A stretch of 64,000 bases of DNA from Frankiaceae bacterium. Lineage in GTDB: Bacteria; Actinomycetota; Actinomycetes; BP-191. The stretch lies in assembly GCA_035556555.1 (NCBI GenBank), contig DATMES010000021.1, forward strand, positions 1-64,000, read 5' to 3'. The translations under genes were made by a program, and so were the position numbers. Position 1 is the first letter of the stretch; each line of letters opens with the position of its first letter. The notes beneath the pieces were generated by a model. The model saw nothing but the letters and a program-made list of their open reading frames with translations. It had not been told where the DNA came from and did not search any database. Shown piece after piece: positions 30,155-37,978 of the stretch.

Positions 30155-30184
30155 TTGACCTGCCCTACGCGCCACCACTAGGAA
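30155..30184 (+). promoter_or_regulatory. Probable promoter of the metzincin-lipoprotein pair
   Basis: TTGACC (30155-30160), an 18-nt spacer, TAGGAA (30179-30184). The start codon at 30248 would have a leader of about 55 nt, in which CCCC-TAAC-GGGG followed by TTTT (30188-30204) forms a weak hairpin. Confidence 0.5.
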
Positions 30185-30247
30185 TGTCCCCTAACGGGGG
30201 TTTTGTCACGTCCTCGTTCCGGCATGGCCGACGAACGGGGGACGTTC

Positions 30248-31900
30248 ATGGCCCGCATGAAGCGCTGGAAAGCGTGGTCGACGGCAGTGGTGGCGCTCGC
30301 GGTGCCCATGGCGATGACCCCGGTGTCGCCTGTCTCGGCATCCGGACCCTGGTGGTGCGCGGCCGACGCGACGCTCTCCGCTCCGGCTCTGCCCGGCGTG
30401 CTGCCGGTCTCCGCGTGCTCGTTGCAGGGCCGGGTGATCGTCAGTGCGCGCGGCCTCGGCGTCTCGGTGCCCGAGCCCGGCTACGCCGTCGCGAGCAGCG
30501 GTGACTTCACCGACGGGGTCGACGACCTGAGCGTGTGGGCCGACGAGTACGCCGTGTACGTCGACGGCAACGAGTACGACGCGGCCCTCGGCTACCTCGC
30601 CGCGATCCGCGTGTACCTCTCGTCCGGCACCGGCTCGCGCGCCGACCTCGAGCGGATGGCGCGTTCCGTCCGCAGCCTCGTCGTCACGTCCTCGGACCGT
30701 GTGCGGACCGCCGCGACGCCGATGAGCGTGCTGCTCGACGCGGCGGACACGGTCGTGGCAGCCGTGTCCGGGGACGCAGCCGCCGACGTGCTGCCCGCCC
30801 TCGACGTCCTCGACGCGCAGGTGCGGCGCGCGTTCGCGGTCGACGAGTCGCCGTCGATCGACGCGCTGATCCCTGTCGTCGACGAGGTCCGTACGGCGTT
30901 GCGGGCACCGGAGGTCGATCGAACGACGGCGGAGCGCGTCCTGGCGCACGCCGTACTGCTGAGGAACTTCGCGATCTCCCAGGCGCCGATGACGTCCGAG
31001 TCCGACGGGGTCGGCAGCGCGGTGCCGATCCTCGACCGGCTCGTGTGGAGCATCCGCGCGGCGATCGGCCGCGACGGCACGGTGCAGCGCCTCGTCGCGG
31101 CGGACACCGAGCAGTACGAGTCGATGCTCGCCGACCTGTCCGACTACCTCGGCCGCGAGGTGTTCACCGACGACACCCTGTCGGTGCCGATGCCCGGCCT
31201 GCCGTCGATCGGTGACCCGACCGACGGAACCGCGTCGAGCGGAGCGCCGCCCGCCTGCTCCGACGGAGCCCGGTCTGCCAGATACGCCGACCGAGGGCAC
31301 TGGAAGAGGGACCAGGCAATTCCCTGGTACTACAACCACAGCAACCACTACGTGGCGTACACCGCCGACGGCTATGCGATGAAGCTCCAAGAGGCGTTCG
31401 ACAACATCACCGAGCTGCACGACGACTGCGGCTACACGTGGCGTCCGCTCATCGGCAATACGTACAAGGGCTACGCCACCCAGACGAGCATGCAGCCGCT
31501 GACGCCCAGCGGATTCTGCCAGGACCGCACCGACGGCAAGAACATCGTGGGCTGGCTGACCCTCGACGTCGCGAAGATCCTCGCGAGGACCTGTACCTAC
31601 CGGGTGTCGGGTGTCGGCGACGTCAACGGCTTCGACATCGCGATCGCCCGCAACACCCGATGGAACATCCCGGAGTTCAATGCGTGTGAGCGGTACGCGC
31701 CGTACCACGAGTGGGACTTCGAGGCCGTTCTCACTCATGAGTTCGGTCACGCGGTAGCGCTCGGACACGTCAACGAGGCGGCGCACGGCAACCTCACCAT
31801 GAGCGAGATCAACAACGGCCCATGCGCCAGGGGCGAACGAACTCCCGGCCGCGGCGACGCCATCGGGCTCGCCGTGCTCTACACGAGGGACTACTCATGA
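30248..31900 (+). CDS. Secreted metzincin-like zinc metalloprotease
   Basis: 550 residues. Signal peptide at about 1-32 (WSTAVVALAVPMAMTPVSPVSA). Residues 33 to about 330 are Ala/Val/Asp-rich and mostly helical, perhaps a propeptide or binding domain. The last 200 residues hold the zinc site HEFGHAVALGH (497-507), a metzincin/matrixin HExGHxxGxxH motif, followed by a Met-turn-like NLTMSE. Several cysteines in this part suggest disulfides. ATG 30248 was chosen for the GGGGGA site and the signal peptide. It overlaps the PKD lipoprotein gene by 4 nt, so the two products probably act together. Confidence 0.75.
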   Translation: MARMKRWKAWSTAVVALAVPMAMTPVSPVSASGPWWCAADATLSAPALPGVLPVSACSLQGRVIVSARGLGVSVPEPGYAVASSGDFTDGVDDLSVWADEYAVYVDGNEYDAALGYLAAIRVYLSSGTGSRADLERMARSVRSLVVTSSDRVRTAATPMSVLLDAADTVVAAVSGDAAADVLPALDVLDAQVRRAFAVDESPSIDALIPVVDEVRTALRAPEVDRTTAERVLAHAVLLRNFAISQAPMTSESDGVGSAVPILDRLVWSIRAAIGRDGTVQRLVAADTEQYESMLADLSDYLGREVFTDDTLSVPMPGLPSIGDPTDGTASSGAPPACSDGARSARYADRGHWKRDQAIPWYYNHSNHYVAYTADGYAMKLQEAFDNITELHDDCGYTWRPLIGNTYKGYATQTSMQPLTPSGFCQDRTDGKNIVGWLTLDVAKILARTCTYRVSGVGDVNGFDIAIARNTRWNIPEFNACERYAPYHEWDFEAVLTHEFGHAVALGHVNEAAHGNLTMSEINNGPCARGERTPGRGDAIGLAVLYTRDYS

Positions 31901-32769
31901 AGGCCCTTCTCGGCCCCCGTCGTCGCCTCGTAGCGCGGATGGCACTGGCCAGTGCGCTGGTCGCCGCGGGATGCGCGTCACCGCACTCGATCGATGCTCG
32001 CCCGGCCGCGGCCCAGGCGCGGACGACGGCGACGCCCGCCGCTGACCCCGGCGTGCCCTGGATCAACGTCCGTCAGGTCGGGACGGCGTACGCCGGGCAG
32101 CCGGCGCGGTACGAGGTCGAGACCGCCAACATGATGTACGGCTCGTTCAACCGGATCGACTGGGGCGACGGCCACGGCAGCGAAGGGTCGAGCGCGCACA
32201 TCCCATGCGCCAGGCCGGACGCCGGCAGGGGCCCGTCGACCGAGGAAGGCGACCACATCTACCGCTTCCCCGGGCAGTGGACGGTGACGGTGACGGTCGG
32301 CCCCGTGTGCGGCGACTCGACCGTTCCCGGGTACGTCGGGACCGGTGTCATCACGGTCCTTCCGGCCGACGTACCGTCGAACGGGCCGCACCGGCCGCTC
32401 TCCGGCGACCTTCCGCTTGCCTGCGACGAGGCGAGCAACCCCTACCCGGGACCGCGGCCACCCGCGCTTGCGATCGAGTGCGTCCCCGACTACCTGGACG
32501 AGGACGGCTACGTCACCAGCGTCGTCATCGACTGGGGCGACGGATCCACAGCGAGCACGTGGAACTACCCGCTGTCGGATTGCGTCGAGTCCACGACGAC
32601 GTGGCCGTCAACGCCCTTCGACGAGGACGCGACCGACGACCCATGGGGCGCACAGCATGTGTACCCGGCCAAGGGGATCTACCGCGCGCACGTGACCGTC
32701 ACGTCGTCCGGCTGCGACGGCAAGGACGTCCAGGTCAGCACGGCCTCGACGCGCGTCACGGTGGAGTGA
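31897..32769 (+). CDS. Probable lipoprotein with PKD-like repeats
   Basis: 290 residues. Signal peptide with a lipobox-like end (LVAAGC, C26), so lipid anchoring is likely. Two PKD-like beta-sandwich units are marked by IDWGDG: the first at about residues 50-145, the second at about 160-290. Eight or so cysteines lie in the mature part. ATG 31897 overlaps the protease stop (ATGA). It could hold or present the protease at the cell surface; that is inference from gene coupling. Confidence 0.65.
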   Translation: MKALLGPRRRLVARMALASALVAAGCASPHSIDARPAAAQARTTATPAADPGVPWINVRQVGTAYAGQPARYEVETANMMYGSFNRIDWGDGHGSEGSSAHIPCARPDAGRGPSTEEGDHIYRFPGQWTVTVTVGPVCGDSTVPGYVGTGVITVLPADVPSNGPHRPLSGDLPLACDEASNPYPGPRPPALAIECVPDYLDEDGYVTSVVIDWGDGSTASTWNYPLSDCVESTTTWPSTPFDEDATDDPWGAQHVYPAKGIYRAHVTVTSSGCDGKDVQVSTASTRVTVE

Positions 32770-32816
32770 CGCGCCCTCGCTGAGTAGCAACGTCCGCGAT
32801 GGGGGAGACTTCTCCC

Positions 32817-33260
32817 ATGGCGGTCGACAAGCAGCGAGTGGTCGCGGTCGCGCGCGAGGTTGCCCAGTTCATCCCCGACGTGGCGCGGCTGTTCCGCGAC
32901 GTCTCGCGTGACCCTCGCGTACCCAAGCGCGTGAAGTACGAGGTAGGCGCCGCGGCGGCGTACCTCGTCCTCCCCATCGACGTCATCCCCGACTTCATCC
33001 CGGGTCTCGGCCAGCTCGACGACGTGGCGATCATCGGCTGGGCCGTACGCCGCCTGCTCATGGGCGCGGGCGAGAACATCCTCAAGGAGCACTGGCACGG
33101 CAGCGACCAGGGCCTCGAGCTGCTGCTGCAGGCGGCGTCGGCTGGGCTGCGGCCGAAGCGGCTCCTGGGTGTCCTCGCGTTCGGCGCCGCGACGATGGGC
33201 CGCACTCCGCCCGACAACGATGACGACGTCATCGACGGAGAGGTCCTCTCCGAGACGTGA
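32817..33260 (+). CDS. DUF1232 (YkvA-like) membrane protein
   Basis: 147 residues. The signature LPIDVIPDFIPGLGQLDDVAI defines DUF1232; it is quoted here in two parts, LPIDVIPDFIPG and LGQLDDVAI. One or two weak membrane segments flank it. Function unknown. ATG 32817 with GGGGGAG upstream. An in-frame ATG six codons earlier is possible. First gene of a run coupled by 4-nt overlaps. Confidence 0.8.
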   Translation: MAVDKQRVVAVAREVAQFIPDVARLFRDVSRDPRVPKRVKYEVGAAAAYLVLPIDVIPDFIPGLGQLDDVAIIGWAVRRLLMGAGENILKEHWHGSDQGLELLLQAASAGLRPKRLLGVLAFGAATMGRTPPDNDDDVIDGEVLSET

Positions 33261-33436
33261 GCGTCGAGGAGGAGTGGGTGGTCCGTCCGGTGGCCGGCGC
33301 GTACGCCGTCAAGGAGTACCGCTGCCCGGGCTGCGACCACGAGATCAAGCCCGGCACACCGCACGTCGTCGCGTGGCGGGCCGACGCCACCGAAGAACGC
33401 CGCCACTGGCACACGCCCTGCTGGCGGCGCCGATGA
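33257..33436 (+). CDS. 59-residue putative zinc-binding protein
   Basis: GTG at 33257 overlaps the DUF1232 stop (GTGA), and the TGA at 33434-33436 overlaps the next ATG, so the gene is held in a coupled operon on both sides. The product has C23-P-G-C26, H28, H36, then H50-W-H52-xx-C55-W, a pattern that could bind one or two zinc ions. The N-terminus EEWVVRPVAGAYAVKEYRC suggests a small beta zinc ribbon. No named family recognised. Confidence 0.7.
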   Translation: MSVEEEWVVRPVAGAYAVKEYRCPGCDHEIKPGTPHVVAWRADATEERRHWHTPCWRRR

Positions 33437-34134
33437 CGCAGATCCGCGCCAACACGGTCCTCCCTGCCCGCCGCCGTACGGTCGACTTGCACACCGCCGA
33501 CGGACTACGGCTGGACGGCGCGATCGCGCTCCCCGCGGAGACAGCGCCGAAGGCGACGCTCGTCTGCCTCCACCCGCTGCCCACCCACGGCGGCAGCCTC
33601 GACAGCCACCTGCTCCGTAAAGCCGACTGGCGGCTGCCCGCGCTGGCCGGCATCGCGGTCGTCCGCTTCAACACGAGGGGTACGGGCGGCAGTGAGGGGG
33701 CGTTCGACGGCGGCGAGGCGGAGCAGTACGACGTCGCCGCTGCGCTCGACCTGGTCGAGGCCGAGGACCTGCCGAAGCCGTGGCTGATGGGCTGGTCGTT
33801 CGGGTCGGAGCTGGCGCTGATGTACGGCGCCGACGACCCGACAGTGGTGGGGGCGCTGCTGCTGTCGCCGCCGTTGAAGCGGGCAGGCGACGCCGAGCTC
33901 GACAAGTGGGCGAAGGCGGGCAAGCCGCTGACGGCGGTCGTTCCCGAGCTCGACGACTACCTCAGGCCCCCTGAGGCGAGACAAAGGTTCGCGCGGGTGC
34001 CGCAGGCCGACGTCGTGGAGGTCGCGCGGTCGAAGCATCTGTTCGTCGGGTTCGCCGAGGAGGTGCTCGACGTCGTCGCGGAACGTCTCGTGCCAGGATC
34101 GAGCCCGCTGCCCACGTCCTGGGAGGGACCATGA
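33433..34134 (+). CDS. Alpha/beta hydrolase
   Basis: 233 residues. The oxyanion-region LVCLHPLPTHGG and the nucleophile elbow GWSFGS (serine in the GxSxG motif) mark the fold. The likely acid and histidine are further on (SKHLF supplies a His near the C-terminus). Shorter than many hydrolases, with a small cap. The start codon overlaps the 59-residue gene and the stop overlaps the SDR gene (ATGA). Substrate unknown. Confidence 0.8.
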   Translation: MTQIRANTVLPARRRTVDLHTADGLRLDGAIALPAETAPKATLVCLHPLPTHGGSLDSHLLRKADWRLPALAGIAVVRFNTRGTGGSEGAFDGGEAEQYDVAAALDLVEAEDLPKPWLMGWSFGSELALMYGADDPTVVGALLLSPPLKRAGDAELDKWAKAGKPLTAVVPELDDYLRPPEARQRFARVPQADVVEVARSKHLFVGFAEEVLDVVAERLVPGSSPLPTSWEGP

Positions 34135-34895
34135 TCGACCTGGCCGGCAAGACGGCGCTGGTGACCGGCGCGAGCCGCGGCATCGGCCGCGCCATCGCCG
34201 TGGGCTACGCCCGCGCGGGCGCCGACGTCGCGATCTCGGCGCGTTCCGCCGAGGGGCTCGCCGAGACGAAGAGCGACGTGGAGGCGCTGGGGCGCAAGGC
34301 GTTCGTCATCCCTGCCGACGTGACCGACGTCGACGCCGTACGCCGCATGGTCGACGAGTCGATCGCGGCGCTCGGCCACCTCGACGTCGTCGTCAACAAC
34401 GCCGGCGGCACGTCGTTCATGGTGCCGTTCACCGACCTGCGCTTCGAGGGGTGGACGAAGGTGATGCGGCTCAACACCGAGTCGATCGTCCACGTCATGC
34501 AGGCGGTCGGCCCGCACCTGCTGGAGCGCGGCAGCGGCTCGGTCATCAACGTGGCCTCCGTCGCGGGTCTCGGCGGCACGCCGATGGTGTCGCCGTACGG
34601 CGCCTCGAAGGCCGCCGTCGTCAGCCTCACGCGGTCGGTCGCGGTCGAGTGGGCGAGCCGCAACGTCCGCGTCAACGCACTCTGCCCCGGGTGGACCGCA
34701 ACCGACCTCAACCGGGCACTCTGGGAGAACGAGGACACCTCGAAGGCCATGACCGCGACCATCCCGATGGGCCGCTGGGGCAAGGCCGAGGAGATGGTCG
34801 GGGCCGCGGTGTTCCTCGGCAGCGACAGCGCGTCGTACGTCACCGGTCAGGCGCTCGTGGTCGATGGCGGAATCCTCGCCAACGGCATGGGCTGA
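34131..34895 (+). CDS. Short-chain dehydrogenase/reductase
   Basis: 254 residues, classical SDR. Cofactor motif TGASRGIGRAIA near residue 12, NNAGG in the fourth strand, catalytic YGASK with a serine about 13 residues earlier. FabG-like in pattern (VNALCPGWTATD, then VTGQALVVDGG). It could reduce 3-oxoacyl-CoA or act on an alcohol. Coupled to the hydrolase before it by a 4-nt overlap. Confidence 0.88.
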   Translation: MIDLAGKTALVTGASRGIGRAIAVGYARAGADVAISARSAEGLAETKSDVEALGRKAFVIPADVTDVDAVRRMVDESIAALGHLDVVVNNAGGTSFMVPFTDLRFEGWTKVMRLNTESIVHVMQAVGPHLLERGSGSVINVASVAGLGGTPMVSPYGASKAAVVSLTRSVAVEWASRNVRVNALCPGWTATDLNRALWENEDTSKAMTATIPMGRWGKAEEMVGAAVFLGSDSASYVTGQALVVDGGILANGMG

Positions 34896-34913
34896 GCGGC
34901 TACATTCGCTTCT

Positions 34914-35696
34914 GTGCGGGTCGATCCGTACGTCATCGAGGCGGGCCGGGGACCGGCCGTCGTACTGCTGCACGCCTTCCCGCTGAACGCCTCCATGTGG
35001 TCCGCGCAGCGCGAGGCGCTGTCGGGCTCGTACCGCGTGATCTGCCCCGACCAGCGCGGCTTCGGCGGCACCCAGCTCGGCCACGACATCGAGGACCCGC
35101 GGCTCGACGACGTCGCCGACGACGTCGTCGCGATGCTCGACTCGCGCAAGGTGGGGACGTTCGTCCTCGGCGGGCTGTCGATGGGCGGCTACGTCGCCAT
35201 GGCCCTGCTGCGCCGCCACCCCGACCGCGTCAGCGGTCTCGTCCTCGCCGACACGAAGGCGACCGCGGACCCGCCCGAGGCAGCGGCCAGCCGGCTGCGC
35301 ATCGCGGAGGCCGTGGTCGAGGCCGGCAACAGCGCGCTGCTCCTCGACGAGGTGCTGCCCAAGCTCATCGGCGCGACGACGAAGGAGCGCCGCCCGATGG
35401 TGCAGGGCCGCGTCAAGGCACTGGTCGAACGCGCCCCCGCGTACGCCGTCTCGTGGGCGCAGCGCGCGATGGCCGCGCGGCCCGACTCGCTGGAGACGTT
35501 GCAGGGCATCGACGTCCCGGCGCTCGTGATCCGCGGCGACGAGGACGAGCTGTCGTCGGAGGCCGACACCCAGGCGATGGCCGACGCGCTGCCGAACTCG
35601 ACGGTCGTGACGATCCCGAAGTCGGGCCACCTGACGGCGGTCGAGACGCCGGAGGAGTTCAGCGCGGCGCTCCTGGAGTTCCTCGCCACCCTCTGA
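34914..35696 (+). CDS. Alpha/beta hydrolase
   Basis: 260 residues. LLHAFPLNASMW (oxyanion region), the nucleophile elbow GLSMGG (Ser in GxSxG), the acid in VIRGDEDELS and the catalytic His in KSGHLTAVETP. This pattern fits esterases and 3-oxoadipate enol-lactonase-like proteins. GTG start at 34914, 18 nt after the SDR stop. A family 2 repeat follows the stop. Confidence 0.85.
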   Translation: MRVDPYVIEAGRGPAVVLLHAFPLNASMWSAQREALSGSYRVICPDQRGFGGTQLGHDIEDPRLDDVADDVVAMLDSRKVGTFVLGGLSMGGYVAMALLRRHPDRVSGLVLADTKATADPPEAAASRLRIAEAVVEAGNSALLLDEVLPKLIGATTKERRPMVQGRVKALVERAPAYAVSWAQRAMAARPDSLETLQGIDVPALVIRGDEDELSSEADTQAMADALPNSTVVTIPKSGHLTAVETPEEFSAALLEFLATL

Positions 35697-35713
35697 CGCC
35701 CACCAGCCCTGGC

Positions 35714-35765
35714 CGTTCCTTGAAGATCACCACGCGCGAGACCGGCGTACCGGCCGCAGGGAACG
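35714..35765 (+). repeat. Dispersed repeat, family 2, copy R3
   Basis: Inverted ends CGTTCCTTG (35714-35722) and CAGGGAACG (35757-35765) enclose the core GAAGATC-ACCACGC-GCGAGACCGGCG (35722-35747). Located in an 83-nt gap between convergent genes. Confidence 0.8.
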
Positions 35766-35779
35766 AGGGGGGCGGCGGG

Positions 35780-36949
35780 CTACGGCGAGCGTGGCAGCCG
35801 CCACCACATGACGCCCACGGCGGCGACGCCGAGGGTGCCCGACACGACCAGCGCCGTCGCAGGCGACGTCGCGTCGACGAGCGGCCCGCCGACGACGTAC
35901 GCGAGACCCGCGGCGAGCCCGAGCGCGGTGTAGAGGTTGGCGAACGCCCTGCCGCGCAGGTGCGCGGGCACCTCGCGTTGCAGCAGGGCGTTGTGGCCGA
36001 CCTCGACCAGCGCGATGCCGAGGCCGCGCAGCACCTGCATGCCCAGCGCGAGCGCGACGACGCCGGAGAGACCGGTGAACGCGTTGCCCGCGCTGGACAG
36101 CGCGAGCCCGGCGAGGAGCAGCAGGCGGGGCGCGGAGGACGTACGCCGGGCCAGCAGCAGGAAGCCGACCAGCAGCCCAAGCCCGGACCCTGCATAAAGG
36201 AGGCTGGCGGCTGTCTCGCCCGCGCCGAGCGTGTCGGTGGCGAGGAAGACGAGCGCCACGTCGTCGATGGCCGTGCAGAGCACGACGGCGGCGAAGCCGA
36301 GGACGACGACGCGGACGAGACGTTCGCGCCAGACGAAGCGCAGCCCCTCCAGCACGTCCGTCCGCACCGTCGTCCGCTCCTCGCGCGGCGCCGGGCCGAG
36401 AGCGGGCAGCCGCAGCAGGAACGGCACCGACACGACGAACGACGCCGCGTCCACGAGCAGCACGCCCCGCACGTCGAGGAACGGCAGCAGCGCCGCCGCG
36501 AGCAGCGGCCCGACGGCGTCGAGGCCCCAGGTGCCGAAGCCGAGGTACGCGTTCGCGCGTTCGAGCTCGTCGTCGGGCACGAGCTCGGGCAGCGCGCTGC
36601 GCGCCGCGGGCTGGAACGTCGCCGACAGCGTCGCGCGCAGCCCGACCAGCGGCAGCAGCACGAGCAGCGGCGGCTCGCCGAACGCGATGGCGAGGACCAC
36701 CAAACCCTGCGCCAGCTCGCAGAACACCATGAGGCGGCGGCGCCGTACGCGATCCGCGAGCGCCCCCACGAACGGCCCCGCCGCGCTGGGCACGAGGTCG
36801 CCCGCGAGGAGCAGGAGGCCGACGGCGGCGCCGGTGCCGGCGCGTTCGGCGACGTAGAGGATCAACGCGACGAGGCCGAGCGAGTCGCCGAGGAACGACA
36901 CCAGCCGCGCGACCCACAGCGCGCGAAAGGCGGGGTGCGCGCGGAGCAT
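35780..36949 (-). CDS. Major facilitator superfamily transporter
   Basis: 389 residues, about 12 membrane segments, beginning LRAHPAFRALWVARLVSFLGDSLGLVALI in the usual MFS_3/MDR-like way (quoted in part: FRALWVARLVSFLGDSL). The inter-helix motif GALADRVRRRRLMVFCE is the MFS motif A. Drug or metabolite export is likely but the substrate is unknown. Starts directly after the alcohol dehydrogenase stop codon. Confidence 0.85.
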   Translation of the reverse strand: MLRAHPAFRALWVARLVSFLGDSLGLVALILYVAERAGTGAAVGLLLLAGDLVPSAAGPFVGALADRVRRRRLMVFCELAQGLVVLAIAFGEPPLLVLLPLVGLRATLSATFQPAARSALPELVPDDELERANAYLGFGTWGLDAVGPLLAAALLPFLDVRGVLLVDAASFVVSVPFLLRLPALGPAPREERTTVRTDVLEGLRFVWRERLVRVVVLGFAAVVLCTAIDDVALVFLATDTLGAGETAASLLYAGSGLGLLVGFLLLARRTSSAPRLLLLAGLALSSAGNAFTGLSGVVALALGMQVLRGLGIALVEVGHNALLQREVPAHLRGRAFANLYTALGLAAGLAYVVGGPLVDATSPATALVVSGTLGVAAVGVMWWRLPRSP

Positions 36950-37978
36950 CTAGGGCTGCTCCACCACGACCCGGATCGGGTCGCCCTCCTTGGTCTCCAG
37001 GGTGCGCAGCGCGGCGTCGAAGTCGTCGAGCCCGTACCTGTGCGTGATCGTCCCCGTGAGGTCGAGCGTGCCGTCGGCGACGAGGCCGACCAGCTCGGTG
37101 AGCCCCGCGCGCGAGCAGCCGAACGACCCCTGCAGCCGCAGTTCGCCCGCGACCAGCAGCGCCTGGGGCAGACCCAGCGCGAGCGGCTCCGGCGTGACGC
37201 CGACGACGGTGCAGGTGCCGCCGCGGCGCAGCGACTTCAGCGCCTGGTCGGTGACCGAGGCGGCGCCGACGAACTCGAACGTCACGTCCGCCCCGCCGTC
37301 GGTGAGGTCGCGCACCGCCTTGGCAGGCCGGTCCGCGCCGTCGAGCACCGAGTGGGCGCCGAAAGCCAGCGCCCGCTCGCGCGCGGCGGGCAGCACGTCG
37401 ACGCCGATGACGCGCGCGCCGACGACCTGCTCGAGGATCGTGACGGCGTGCAGCCCGAGCCCGCCGAGGCCGTACACGACGGCGGTCTGCCCGGCCGTGA
37501 CGCCCGACCGGCGGATCGCGTGGAACGGCGTCGCGACGGCGTCGGTGAGGATCGCGCCGGTGGCGAAGTCGACCGAGTCGGGGAGCGGGATCAGCGCTCG
37601 GGCGGGGACGACGACGTACGTCGCCTGCGCCCCGTCGCGCGTGATGCCGGGGATGTGCAGGCGCGGGCAGATGTTCTCGCGGTCCGCCTCGCAGAGGGCG
37701 CACGCGCCGCAGCCGTAGCCCGCCGCGACGGAGACCCGCGCGCCGGGCTCCCACGACGAGTCGCCTGGGTCGTCCACGACCCCGGACGGCTCGTGGCCGA
37801 GGGTCAGCGGTACGGCGGCCGGTGTGATGCCGTGGACGATGTGCACGTCACTGCCGCAGATCCCGCAGGCGCGGATCCGTACGCGCACCTCGCCGGGTCC
37901 CGGCAACGGCACCGGCACGTGCTCCAGCGTCGGCCGCGCACCGGCGCCGGTGAACCGGACCGCCGGCATCGTCGTCAC
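36950..37978 (-). CDS. Zinc-dependent alcohol dehydrogenase family protein
   Basis: 342 residues, MDR fold. Catalytic zinc ligands: C in RACGICGSDVH and GHEPSG (His-Glu). The structural zinc site is CGACALCEADRENIC (four Cys). NAD(P)-binding GLGGLG follows. Likely oxidises a small alcohol or polyol. The GTG at 37978 overlaps the AI-2E stop (GTGA); an ATG three codons later is the alternative start. Confidence 0.87.
   Translation of the reverse strand: MTTMPAVRFTGAGARPTLEHVPVPLPGPGEVRVRIRACGICGSDVHIVHGITPAAVPLTLGHEPSGVVDDPGDSSWEPGARVSVAAGYGCGACALCEADRENICPRLHIPGITRDGAQATYVVVPARALIPLPDSVDFATGAILTDAVATPFHAIRRSGVTAGQTAVVYGLGGLGLHAVTILEQVVGARVIGVDVLPAARERALAFGAHSVLDGADRPAKAVRDLTDGGADVTFEFVGAASVTDQALKSLRRGGTCTVVGVTPEPLALGLPQALLVAGELRLQGSFGCSRAGLTELVGLVADGTLDLTGTITHRYGLDDFDAALRTLETKEGDPIRVVVEQP

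Noticed and set aside
30188-30204. CCCC-TAAC-GGGG-TTTT as an intrinsic terminator of the dehydrogenase at 28359
   Set aside because: Only a 4-bp stem, and it lies downstream of a better-supported promoter, inside the leader of the next gene. At most a weak attenuator.
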